Below are positions 10,373 through 20,689 of a stretch of 64,000 bases of DNA, piece after piece. The first letter of the stretch is position 1; each line of letters starts with the position of its first letter. The position numbers and the translations under genes are program-made. Source of the DNA: Meconema thalassinum (lineage: Eukaryota; Arthropoda; Insecta; Orthoptera; Tettigoniidae); assembly GCA_946902985.2 (NCBI GenBank), contig OX336388.2:222478467-222542466 (forward strand). The letters are read 5' to 3'. The notes beneath the pieces are model-generated. The model had not been told where the DNA came from. It searched no databases and saw only the letters and a program-made list of their open reading frames with translations.

Positions 10373-11207
10373 TAGAGCTCGGATTTTTAGGTGCAAAAAA
10401 AATCGGGAAAATATTTATTTTTTATGTATCAAAAATGCCTGAAATATGTGACAAAAAAGTAAAAATATTTAATTATAATTTAGTTTATTAATGTGAATAT
10501 AAACAATATGCAGTACTCACGAATGCAATTTATGCTATGTCTCACTGACTGCTGACAACGAGAAACATATTCAGGTAGTCCATCACAAATGACCGACGAT
10601 TATCGCGAAACACTTCTTCTGAAAGCGCGAAACTACGGCAATATGTTTCTTGCCCTTGAGGTGTTGTGTAACTGTAGATCGCTGTTCAGCCTTGATTGCT
10701 TTCCCACATGGTTTGGCAGAACAGAACGCCCCCATCAGAAGAAAATTATCGTTAAATTCTCAACATACTGCTGTAGACGATAACTTGTAATTGCTTTTAC
10801 TTTAGGCATCGTAGAACTGCCTTACACTTCACAGTGCCAGAAATGAACTGCATATGAGTGACACTGGTTCCAGGGAAGGTCTAGCTCGTGGTGCAATATG
10901 GCTTGGACAAGGAAATCTCGGCATCCACAGTGAGTGGGACGGGGCAACAAGATAAGAAAAACACAGTTGCAAGCTGACATACGCACTGCATGACGATAAG
11001 ATAGCTCACAGGTTCTTCCCCGTTAAAGTAACACAGAACAATAATGCAATACACTGAAAGATCAAGCATACTGATTTTTTAATGTAAATATTATGTCTTT
11101 TTATGTGCTAATAAGTGAAAAGCAGGAATTTATGTATTTATAGAAAAAAATGCTTAAAATATGTATTTACATAAAAATATATTTATTTACCTAAAAATCC
11201 GAGCCCT
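10373..11207 (-). mobile_element. Non-autonomous hAT element, copy 1
   Basis: This 835-bp element has ends TAGAGCTCGGATTTTTAGGT and (reversed) AGGGCTCGGATTTTTAGGT and is flanked by an 8-bp duplication ATGATCAT at 10,365-10,372 and 11,208-11,215. An 8-bp duplication with this kind of end is typical of hAT. It carries only the N-terminal zinc-finger start of a transposase-like gene on the minus strand. A homologous element in opposite orientation is at 27,221-28,044. Confidence 0.8.
10589..10809 (-). pseudogene. BED/CGGBP1-like zinc-finger remnant in hAT copy 1
   Basis: It starts MPKVKAITSYRLQQYVENL on the minus strand at 10,809. After a frameshift near the finger it continues with blocks matching GGVLFC-x2-CGKAI, AEQRS and QHLKGKKHIA. 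The C-x2-C...H-x4-H pattern after a GG-x-LFC start is the DNA-binding finger found in hAT transposases and in the hAT-derived protein CGGBP1. The catalytic RNase-H-fold and C-terminal dimerisation domain are absent. Confidence 0.6.
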
Positions 11208-11215
11208 ATGATCAT

Positions 11216-11962
11216 AGTGCCACGAAGAATAACAGCAAAATAAATAAGCTGTTGAGTGACAGGTCCAACTGCTCATGGGTAATGTTTGAAGAACATATTG
11301 CTACATTGAAGAACTTGGTCTGTGTTCAGAAGGCTGTGTTTTAAAAGCATGGCCTGCTTGATAATTTTGATGCCATTTTTATTACCAGTCTGTAATGCCG
11401 GAAGGTAACAGAGCAGCACGGCCTCCTCGATCACACATACAAACTGCCAGCTCAACCGTTGAAATCACAAACCTACTGACAAGTTATTCCATGGTTACGG
11501 AACTTCGAAGTTGTTATAGAGAGCTCTGATCACTTCCTGTCTAACGTATTCATTGCAGTAGGCCGCCCGCGCCTGTTTCCACGATACTAGGATTGTGTGG
11601 GTTAGTCTGGCCTCAACTTTAAGAAGAGACAAAACTGAGTGAGAGAGATGAAAGGGTGAGTGAGAGAGAAAGAGAAAGATGAGAGCCACACAGAGAGAAA
11701 TTCAATACATGTTACGTAATTGTCAACGCCAGACCGTGCATGTCTCAAAAGCAGAGACCGTTTTTGACACATTTCTCAATAAAAACTTCATTTCTGAAAT
11801 TGAAAAGAAGGAGACGCTTTTTTTTCTCTCTATTAATCCAATTAATTGAGATTCGGCTTTAACTTCTATTCAACTACTGTAGGTTATCTTCTCTCGCCAC
11901 TTATGTAAGGTCCAACATAAAATAATAATAATAATAATATTAATAATAATAATAATAATAAT
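11216..11962. other. Unassigned sequence ending in (AAT)n
   Basis: No gene or element recognised from 11,216 to about 11,920. From about 11,921 an (AAT)n tract leads into the next SINE. Confidence 0.4.
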
Positions 11963-12249
11963 ACAACAAAAACCAAACCCCATGGCCTACCAATTGACTG
12001 CTGTCCAGCCATTTGTCCTGCGGGGTGATACGTGGTCAGAGCGTCGGGTTCCCTCGACCGTTCATGTTGGTATTCCTGACCGGGGCACTGTCTCACTGTC
12101 AGACAGCTACCCAATTGTCCTCACGAGGTTGAGTGCACCCCGTTCTAGCACTCATATCAGTTTCTAAAATCCCTGACGGAGTCGGGAATCGAAACCGGGA
12201 CCTCCGTGTGAGAGGGAGGCGCGCTACCCCAACACCACGGGGACGGCAA
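11963..12249 (-). mobile_element. tRNA-derived SINE with (ATT)n tail
   Basis: The head is at the right: CGTGGTGTTGGGGTAGCGCG (A-box region) and B box GGTTTCGATTCC. The minus-strand 3' end is TTTGGTTTTTGTTGT followed by ATT repeats. Both flanks are AAT repeats, so a target duplication cannot be defined. Confidence 0.78.
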
Positions 12250-12421
12250 AAATAAATAAATAAATAATAATAATAATAATAATCTTCCAATTTACGAAGG
12301 CCCCTTATAACAAGAAGTCTCTCTCCTGGAATACCAATCGCACACCGGAGCGAAACACTGTCATTTTGTTGAGTTATGCCGGAACATTTAGCACAATTTG
12401 TGTTTAAATACCAAGATAAGA

Positions 12422-13007
12422 CATTATAACACGGTAATTAAACCAGAAGCCTTATATGCAGCCGAAACATTGTCTCTCACCACCCAGGGACCGTTTGAAA
12501 GGTTGGAGGTCAAGGAAAGGAAGATAATACGCAAAATCTTAGGCCCCAAATATCATAACAACAAATGAATCCATGTCAGGAACGAAACGCTTTACCAAAA
12601 GACTGAAAAACTCTCGGACACAATAAAAAACGAAGAATTGATTTTTATGGGCACATCCTCCGAATGAATTCAAATTGACTAACCAAAATGATCTTCGACT
12701 ACTTTCGTAATAACAAAACAAAACCTCTTTGGTTTAAGGAAACTGAGAAAAACCTCGTAGATCTCCAAATTACAGACACCTCAAGGACAAAACAGCCAAA
12801 ACCATGACCAAGGATAAGAAACAACGGTTCCAAGTGAAACTCAAACAAAAGCGTACGATCCACATCTCTGCCGAAGAAAGGGAAGCAAGATCTCAAAGGA
12901 TGAGGCAATACTGGGCCAAAAGGAAGCTCAAAACAATAAAAAGTGATTGATTTCATGTACCCCAAAGTTGGGTGAAACAAACAAATAAATAAATAAATAT
13001 ATAAATA

Positions 13008-13081
<74 letters not shown>
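12422..13081 (+). pseudogene. Non-LTR RT C-terminus with 3' UTR and (AAT)n tail
   Basis: The RT tail shows HYNTVIKPEALYAAETLSLT, then LEVKERKIIRKILGPKY up to a stop. After a frameshift come RRIDFYGHILRMNSN and finally ARSQRMRQYWAKRKLKTIK before a stop at 12,948. The 3' UTR has CCAAAGTTGGGTGAAACAAA, then AAAT and about 70 bp of AAT repeats (13,009-13,081). A shorter copy of the same 3' end is at 18,220. At least two frame disruptions and several stops make it dead. Confidence 0.82.
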
Positions 13082-13083
<2 letters not shown>

Positions 13084-13392
13084 GCTGAGAACGTGTTTAA
13101 ATATCCTAACGACTCGCCATCCATGTTGATAAAATATTGGTAAATTAAATAATTCATTATACATTGTTTTGCCCTACAACGTCCAGTCGAGTCTGAATGT
13201 CTCTGGGAGTGAACAAGTCACCTCTATGATCCCTTATTAGCAGTTAGCACTGCGGCTCCTCTGCTTCTACTCTCTCACTTTGAAATTATTAAATACCGAA
13301 TTTAACGTTCCCCTTCTAGGTAGTTGAGCCCATTAACCTTCTAGGTAATCTCTCCTTCCACCTTCGCGTTTCACGACAATTGATTTATTTAG

Positions 13393-13442
13393 CGAGATAT
13401 GAGGGTAACACGAATGATTGCTGGGACAAATAGACGGGGCCA
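13393..13442 (+). pseudogene. RT fragment (family zeta), part before insertion E
   Basis: A short open stretch reads MRVTRMIAGTNRRGQWQED-like residues, matching the block that precedes the 'RNEEI' helix in RT C-termini. The frame continues exactly across the retroposon at 13,456-14,156 when one duplication copy is removed. Confidence 0.6.
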
Positions 13443-13455
13443 ATGGCAGGAAGAT

Positions 13456-14156
13456 GATAATGATGATGGTGATTGCTGTTTTAAGGGGCCTAACATCTAG
13501 GTTATCGGCCCCTAATGGTTTGGGTGATAGTGAAGATGAGATGAATAAACTATAACTAAAACCACACTTGCAACTAAAACTTATATGCTAGAAGAAGAAA
13601 TGGAAAACAAAAGGAGAATAAGGCAAATAAAGGACAGGAGGAAAAGAAATGCCCTCAACTCTCGAAGAATGAGGATTGAGGGACTTGGAAGGAAGGAGAG
13701 TCATGAAAGGCAGATAGGAAAGGGAAAGAGGAGAGGGTCCGCCCCAGAGGAAATGGAAAAGGGGGAAAACCAGACCCAGCTCAGGAAACCCTCGCGGTCG
13801 CAAACCCTCGAACCTACCAGCCGTGAGCCCTTGAGGGTGTAGCACTATCCAGGGTGGGGCTACACACACCTTGCCTCCTTAAGGGCCTTGAGCAGAAGGC
13901 GGGAGATATGAAGAGAACATAAGAGGTCTGACTCCTCGAAGAGTGAGGGATCAGGAAAGATGAGACAAGGGCCAATTAAGGCTGGAAAGTGAAAGACTCC
14001 CTAGGCCTCGGATACCCTAATACCGTCGGGGTCGGAAGTGAACAAGAGTTGACCAACGGAGGTCGATATGAAAGTAAGTATGTGGAAGTAATGCCGAACT
14101 CAGCTGCGGCCCCGTGGTCGCCAACCCACGTCCCACTAGTCGTGAGCCCCTGGGAG
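13456..14156 (-). mobile_element. Dimeric retroposon 'E', copy 1 (701 bp)
   Basis: This 701-bp insertion is flanked by a perfect 13-bp duplication ATGGCAGGAAGAT at 13,443-13,455 and 14,157-14,169. Read on the minus strand it starts CTCCCAGGGGCTCACGACTA and ends CCCCTTAAAACAGCAATCAC followed by (ATC)n. Inside are two related halves of about 360 bp, each starting with (C)AGGGGCTCAC or AAGGGCTCACGGCT and followed by GGCGACCACGGGG-type sequence. No convincing tRNA head or open frame is present. A second copy is at 33,505-34,230. Confidence 0.8.
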
Positions 14157-14482
14157 ATGGCAGGAAGATACTCGTAATGAAGAGATAAAGAGTAAGCTAG
14201 ATGAAGCTGTTCCTATGAGCCTACTCGGATGGTGGGGACATGTGAAGGGAATGGGAGAGGAGAGATTACTTGAGAGGTTAATGAGTTCGGCTGTAGAGGG
14301 TAAGAGAAGCAGAGGTAGACCTAGGAGGCGATGGTCAGATTTAGTGTTGAACAATTTCAAAGTGAGAGGTGTAGAAGCAGAGGAGACAGCAATGCTAACT
14401 GCTAATAGGGGATCCTGCACTTGTGCGCAAACAGAGGTCTGCAGACAAGAGTGGTCACTGAAAGGCCAAACAGTCGCAAATT
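14157..14482 (+). pseudogene. RT C-terminus (family zeta), part after insertion E
   Basis: After the insertion the frame reads RNEEIKSKLDEAVPM, then LLGWWGHVKGMGEERLLERL and GKRSRGRPRRRWSDLVLNNF. The W-x-G-H-V-x-R-M and G-K-R-S-R-G-R-P-R-R-R-W blocks are characteristic of insect RT C-termini. The frame is open to 14,484 but the last 30 codons have lost the family pattern. Confidence 0.78.
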
Positions 14483-14484
14483 AA

Positions 14485-14617
14485 ATATTTATTTACTTAT
14501 GTAATTTATTTATTTATTTATTTATTTGGTTATTTAATTTCATTCTTTCTTTCTTTTTTTAATTATTTACCTATTTACTTATTACTATTTTTAAATGTAT
14601 TAATTTATTATGGAATT

Positions 14618-14649
<32 letters not shown>

Positions 14650-15598
14650 TGTTTATTTAGTTAGTTTTTATTATTACAGTATTATTAATAATTATTTAAT
14701 TTATTTATATATTTATTTGTTTAGGTATTTAGTTAATTATTGTTTAATAATACAAAATACTGAGATATTGTGCCATTTTTCGGAAATATCGTAATAAGTA
14801 GGATTACCTCATTTTTCGTAATAACTGAAGCAAACGGTTTCCAATATTTCGCTCCACTAACTTTGGGTACACAAGAACACAAGGAAAATAATTTATTCAA
14901 TAGAGATGTCAAAAAAAGATTTTCCATATCATTTCGCTAGACAAAAGAACATCTGCGTGCGTGAGTGAATGTGGTTTGGAACGAGACCGAATTGTGACAA
15001 GCCTGTAGCGTTCAGCAGGCTTTGAGTTATCGACATTTGTCCTTAATCTGATCGGTTAGCGATCCAATAGACCCACTGACGTGTCGACAAGGGAATTGAC
15101 TAATGGCATTCCCAAATAAAATAAAAAAAGGAGCAAGAGAAATACAGAGGATTCTTCTTCCTTTTCCTCTTTTAACACACACAAAAAGAGAAAAAAACAG
15201 AACTGCGTCACCCCAGCGTATTTTAACCAAATGCTCCGTATGTTGAATTGACTTTCTTTTATTGTATTGGCTGTCAATCGGAAAGGATTTTAAATTAGGA
15301 AAATACATAATAGAATGATCGATTTCAAAGTACACGCATCAGATTTGTTCAGCTTGAGTTAATATCTAACAGTCCTTTACCAGCATTTATCTCTAAATAC
15401 ACTTCTGCAGACTAACGAAGCCTTTGGTATAAATCTGCCTTATTTGACTTTTGAGGTTAAGTTGAATTAACCCATGAGGGCGAATGTGTACGAGTATGTA
15501 AACTAACGATCAAGTTATTAATATAGCCCGCCAATCGATAACAAACAGTGTCTTAACAATGAAAAAAGTTAGAATTAACGGCATTCTTATATTAACAA
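14485..15598. other. AT-rich simple repeats, then unassigned
   Basis: From 14,485 to about 14,750 there are TTTA and TTTC repeats, including (TTTC)n near 14,618-14,650. From 14,750 to 15,598 I recognise nothing. Confidence 0.4.
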
Positions 15599-15842
15599 CT
15601 AGCAACTCGTCCCGGCTTCGCCCGGTATCTTTACCGGTTTACCCAGCGTAAGCTTAAAATGCTCACAACGGCAGGTCCCAGACGCAATTCAGAACAGCTG
15701 AGGTGAACAGCGAAACTCCAAACACATAATATGCTCTTATCTGAAGTCTCAACTCGACACGACTCGACAGTTTGATCTGGCTGAAGTTGGGCGATATACT
15801 CATTCGCTAGCTCGTAAACTCGCTCCGAAGCTAGTAATTTAA

Positions 15843-16345
15843 TAGTACATTATGCAACGAGCCTATAATGGCAATAATTAAGACACGAGTATGTTTACAA
15901 AACGAGCGCATGCGAGTTTTATAATTTCCATACGAGTGTCTTAAATACCATTGTAGGCGAGTTGCATACGACTGTTTATGTTCGACGATAATTATTATAA
16001 CTATTTTATGTTCGAACATAAATATTCATAAATATCTGCCGAGAATTCGCCAGTTTTATGTACTGAACAGAGCGCATGGAACGCACAGAATACCTTGTAT
16101 TTGACCATGGCCTCCTCGATTACCCTACTATGACACTAGGACAGGCAGTGAAATTTAAATTAGAAGGCCTTGGAACTCAGCGCAGATGCGTTGCTATCCT
16201 AACCTAATTGGTCAAACAACTGTTTCTTGAGCTCTGATTGGTGGGAGAAACTGTTTCATAATGAAAAATAGTGTTATAATCACCATCATTATGATACAGT
16301 TTTCTGACATATAATAGTCAGGGTCGAACATAAAATTAGTTAAAT
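15843..16345 (+). mobile_element. Terminal-hairpin DNA element (family P), copy 1
   Basis: It starts TAGTACATTATGCAACGAG and its first 125 bp fold on themselves: GCAACGAG-CTATAATGG...ACACGAGTATG pairs with CATACGAGTGT...CCATTGTAGGCGAGTTGC. It ends near GTCAGGGTCGAACATAAAAT. Internally it carries CTCTGATTGGTGGGAGAAAC and a second short palindrome around CATAATGA. It is inserted in Helitron C. Other copies: 24,020-24,504, 24,505-25,348 and 54,355-54,998. Confidence 0.65.
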
Positions 16346-16377
16346 GAATTTAATTTCGTAAGTAGATAATTATTTTT

Positions 16378-16697
16378 GAGAATCTAGCCTAATTTCGCCA
16401 AATAACCAACAAACTCACCTTGTTATTCCAAACTTTATTATCAGCGACGTTTCGATCGGCTGATCATTATCAAGCTACAACACACATCACAGAGATGTTG
16501 TATACAACCGTGCACTTTTATCAAACATAACCTGTATATGTGTTTAGGTTATGTTTGATACAAGTGTAATTGACCACGGTTGTAAACAACTCCTCTTTGT
16601 TGTAGCTTCATAATGATCTGCCGATCGAAACGTCGCTGATAATAAAGTTTGGAATAACAAGGTGAGTTTGTCGGTTATTTGGCGAAATTAGATTCTC
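16378..16697. mobile_element. 320-bp fold-back (MITE-like) element
   Basis: Almost the whole element is one inverted repeat with arms of about 140 bp. The left arm has GAGAATCTAGCCTAATTTCG and CGACGTTTCGATCGGC; the right arm has their reverse complements ending AATTAGATTCTC. The short loop is around TGTATATGTGTTTAGG. It has no coding capacity. Confidence 0.8.
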
Positions 16698-17093
16698 ACT
16701 AGTAATTTAAATTTCCAATGAATGGACATTTTTGGAAGAAATGAAAACCTAAATAAACTCATAGTGGGTGATGCATTAAACCGTCACGGACTTTTTTGTA
16801 GAACTTTTCATGCTGAATAATTCTTACACTCATAGTATATTTATATTTTTAACGGTTTACCCAGCGTAAGCTTAAAAGGCACACGGACGGCAGGCTTTTC
16901 TTCGACTCGATTTACGGCAATCGTTATTGCTCAGATTCCTTTGGTCATAAATGAATGAACTTCTACAAAATATTTCCTCGAGAAATCCTTTACATAATGG
17001 TGAAAACCGCATCAAAATCCATCCAGTGGTTCTCGAGATTACCCGTGACATCCAAGAATCGGGGACTTTGTTTTACTGTATACTATGTAGAGA

Positions 17094-18219
17094 TAATTAT
17101 TTGCTTGCTGTAGTTTAGTATTGAGAAGTTTATCTCGTGGAAGTATATTATTATTATTATTATCTTGTGATATTTTATCGTTTTTGCATCTCGAATACCT
17201 GGCAACATTTTCAGTTTCATTTTACGCGACGCCCTAGCGACAAATAATTGTCACCAGCACACATTCGAGAAACAGTAAAAATACTCACATGTGTGTGTGT
17301 GTGTGTGTGTGTCGTGCGTGTGACAGACTGCAACAGCTGGAGATGATTCGAGGTAAGATTTCGTAATTCTCCATTAGATGTTTTCCTCCATCTGGTTCTG
17401 TTTATTGTCAAACCAAGAACAAGCTTTATTCCAGGCGAGAATTGTATTATAATGACCGCTCTGTTGTTCAAATGGGGAGGCTGACTGAGATTATCAAAGC
17501 ATCAGGAGATATCCCACGCAAGATCCACGACTCTATATCGAATCCTGTCCTAGCAAAGAAACATTTTCTTCAACTAGACTGAGTGGAGTACATTAACAGT
17601 ACAATTTAATTGATAAATTTTAGTAGTTGAACAAGATATTTTTATTAACAGTCCACAGTGGGATGTGGAGAGAAGTGAAGTGTACTAGTACAGGAATAGC
17701 CGGAAATCAGCTAAGTCCACAAAATCCCAGTGCCAACTCTGTTACATTTAAGTGTTTGTTTTAGTGTTTAACATAACTTACCAACTGCAAAAGCTCATCA
17801 AGTAGATAATAAATTTTAAAAGTACGGTAACGGTTAATAGCAAAATAGTCTAGAACGCTATCACTTCAAAAAAGTAATAATTGCAAATACTGTTTTACAT
17901 AAGTATTATATCGTACAGTATATAACCAATGAACTTAAATTAAGCAATGATGCTCACTTAACGAACGAAACCTGTACAAATACTATTATGATCATATTTG
18001 GATTTTTCAGGTGGATTCCCATATTTCCCGACCTTATAGCCTAGTCTATAATTTGGAACAAATATGTGTTGACCGAATGTTGGTATCACTCAAATGTTTA
18101 TAAGGAAACCCTGAATAATACTTTCAATGCTTTCATAACCAGTACAAGCCACAGAGATGTAAATAAAGAAATAAATTTTAACAGAATAATTCAAACAAAA
18201 AACAAAAACAAAAAAAAAC
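17094..18219. other. Unassigned; (GT)n near 17,290
   Basis: No gene or element ends recognised. A (GT)n dinucleotide run lies at about 17,290-17,312. Confidence 0.4.
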
Positions 18220-18430
18220 ACTATGCTCATAGACAAGACAGCCAAAACCATCACCAAGGATAGGAAAAAACGGTTCCAAGTTAAAATCAAACAAAAGCGT
18301 ACGATCCTCATTCCTACCGAAGAAAGGGAAGATGAGGCAATACCGGGATATAAGGAAAGCTCAAAACAATAAAAAATGATTGATTTCATGTACCCCAAAG
18401 TTGGGTGAAACAAATACAAAAGAAAACAAT
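18220..18430 (+). pseudogene. Short RT 3'-end copy with (AAAT)n/(TA)n tail
   Basis: This is a 5'-truncated copy of the 3' end seen at 12,780-13,000. It encodes KTAKTITKDRKKRFQVKIKQ and the tail, with a short deletion before RQYRDIRKAQNN. The UTR block CCAAAGTTGGGTGAAACAAA is identical. About 370 bp of AAAT, TA and AT-rich repeats follow (18,428-18,800). Confidence 0.8.
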
Positions 18431-18470
18431 AAATAAATAAATAAATAAATAAATAAAAATAAATAAATAA

Positions 18471-18511
<41 letters not shown>

Positions 18512-18800
18512 CAAATGAATAAATAAATACATAAAAAATAAATATATATATATAAATAAACAAATTAATAAATAAATAAATAAACAAATGAATAAAAAAA
18601 TAAAAAATGAATAAATAAATAAATAAAATAATAAATAAACGAATGACATTAATTTAAAAATATATTAAAATACATAAAAATAAAATTATAAATAAGGAGA
18701 AAATAGATAACTTAGATAAATAAGTAAATAAATAATAAATAAATAATCAAATACATTAAAAATATATATACAGTACATAAATATGTAAATAAATAATCAA
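18428..18800. repeat. AAAT/TA low-complexity tract
   Basis: Degenerate AAAT repeats surround a (TA)n run at about 18,475-18,504. The tract follows directly after a LINE 3' end and probably grew from its tail. Confidence 0.8.
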
Positions 18801-18986
18801 TCTTGCAATAGTTTTCCACATTTTTTATTTTGTTATATTTTTTTGTGGTTGTGAATTCGTTTAAGGTGCTTGGAATAATTTGGTCATGAGTCTCGTGTAC
18901 TTTGGCGTGTGTTCAATTTGTCTTGTAACTTGTGTTTCTGTGTTGACTGTACTGTGTAACGGTAGGATCGGGAAAAATACCTTAAA

Positions 18987-19032
<46 letters not shown>

Positions 19033-19745
19033 GTAATCATCACTGAGGAAATTCATATTCACTTTTGGAAATACCTCAGAAAAAATATTCTTACGAGAAG
19101 TTTTCTTTTTCCCTTCTCGATTAGTGTGGAGCTATAACTGTCCATGTACATAACATTATATTTGTTAAATAATATTCATGTCGGCTTACACACCAAATAC
19201 TGTACACATTTTTAATTTCAACTGTGAAATGCCTCCTTTATCTTTCTGCTCGTTCACATATTCCCACCTGGTCCCGCAGGCACTCTTCCCTCCCTTCCAC
19301 CGTGTTCACTTCCTCTGCCTGTCCGTACGTACGTCTGTCTGTCATATCTTTGATATCTCTGATCTTTTCCCCTCTCGCGTTATACTAGACATTTTGTTGC
19401 TATATATTATTGCCTTTGAACAATTCCTTTTCAAACAAACAAAAAATCATTACAATACGCATTTAGCCTCAGGCTTTATGTTTCGTTAATTATTTAACCT
19501 CGCACGGAGCATCATAGTTCAGTGGTTCGATTCTTAAGCTTCGAATAGTAATTACATATTTAAAAAACATGGTTTTAGTCGACATCTGTCTCTAACAAAA
19601 ACCTCCTTGGTGCAGGTGGCGATGACTGCGCTACGCTGCTGTGTTATATGACTCAGTTTGCTCCTGATGATGATTAAGAAGGCAGTGGTGACTGCTGATT
19701 TTTATAATGTATAGCACGTAATATGATAGGCTTAACTTAGATAAT
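18801..19745. other. SINE-tail remnant, (AAT)n and unassigned sequence
   Basis: At 18,850-18,960 sequence such as GTCATGAGTCTCGTGTAC resembles a decayed minus-strand 'GGGGCT' SINE 3' module. An (AAT)n tract lies at 18,989-19,031. The remainder is unassigned. Confidence 0.4.
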
Positions 19746-19747
19746 TA

Positions 19748-20144
19748 CACCCTCTGTCTGAAAAGTTCGGTGAATTGGTCTATATTACGAACGGATTGTT
19801 GGCTTACCTGAAACAGCTGTTACTAACCGTCGAAGTAATCCCCGTGGATTCTGAGAACGGCTGTACAAGTCCTGGAAACTCCTGGCATAGTCTTCTTTAG
19901 GAATAGATTTCAGTTTGGGTCGTCAAAACTCTAAATTCAAAGCAAGAGAGAAGCGTGAATTTATGCAACCTGCCTTGCACACCTGTTCGACGGGTGGCAG
20001 TGAGAAGGGTGAATGTTCCGTGGAATGGAATGGTCTTGAAAACCATCGTCACGGGTGACGAGACCTGGTGCCTGAGGTACGACTTGGAAGGCAAGCGTCA
20101 AAGTATGGAGTATCGGGATCCAAGGTCGCCGAAAGCCCTATAGG
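19748..20144. mobile_element. Rearranged mariner remnant
   Basis: The left part (19,748-19,920) reads on the minus strand as a mariner transposase C-terminus (EDYARSFQDLYSRSQNPRG) followed by a terminal repeat-like end ACCAATTCACCGAACTTTTC beside TA. The right part (about 19,990-20,144) reads on the plus strand as IVTGDETWCLRYDLEGKRQS, the mariner block with the second catalytic Asp region. The two parts face opposite ways, so the copy has an internal inversion plus deletions. Confidence 0.7.
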
Positions 20145-20689
20145 GTCAGTTTATAAAACCTTCCTTCTTGCTTTGCCCCTTAGCATGGTGCACCCCTAGG
20201 CCTATTGGTAAATCCAACCCTGTGTATGTAAGGAATTATTGGGGTCGGGCATGAGTCAGGAGTACTATCCTGGCATTTGCCTGTAGGAATTGTAGAAACA
20301 CCCGGGGAAATTTCACGGTACGATAGCCACTTTCAGCATTGAGATTAGTCACCAGCTCATCACCGCGATCATGGGCGAGCCATTAATTAAACGCGTACGG
20401 ATTTTTTTTAAATATACCTGTTAAAGGTAAACACTGTGTAAGCAATCGTGTCAGGCAATTCACTAGGTACATTTTATTTTTGGTTGGTGGCAACACTGTG
20501 CCTGTGTCATCACAAGATGTTCCCAGAAATGCTGTCTGTACCTGTTAGCTCGGCGGAAGAGCAAAATTACGAGCGTTCTTGGGAACATAAAGGAAGCCGT
20601 CGTGAGAACGCATTCATCGAACACTCGGCGGGTTAAATAAACAATAACATCAACCTTCACACTGATAGTTGGTCGTTGTTGTTACTTCA
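20145..20689. other. SINE core remnant, then unassigned
   Basis: At about 20,220-20,360 a minus-strand remnant keeps the block CTGGCATTTGCCTG of the SINE cores. The stretch 20,400-20,689 is not recognised. Confidence 0.4.

Larger units (their letters stand above)
15599..17093 (-). mobile_element. Non-autonomous Helitron C with nested insertions
   Basis: Read on the minus strand it begins TCTCTACATAGTATACAG at 17,093, preceded by host A. It ends with hairpin CCGGGCGAAGCCGG, a short spacer and CTAG at 15,602-15,599, followed by host T. 5' TC, 3' hairpin plus CTRR, and A/T insertion with no duplication are the accepted Helitron hallmarks. About 640 bp remain when the block at 15,843-16,698 is removed, and this matches the element at 49,370-50,162. 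No coding sequence is present. Confidence 0.82.

Noticed and set aside
12699..13157. Ile- or Tyr-rich 152-codon minus-strand frame
   Set aside because: Translation of an (AAT)n microsatellite plus antisense LINE sequence.
13585..13869. 85- and 93-codon frames on opposite strands
   Set aside because: They fall within retroposon E and are not kept in its second copy at 33.5 kb.
18090..18649. Long Tyr/Ile/Phe-rich minus-strand frames
   Set aside because: Translation of AAAT and TA repeats following a LINE 3' end.
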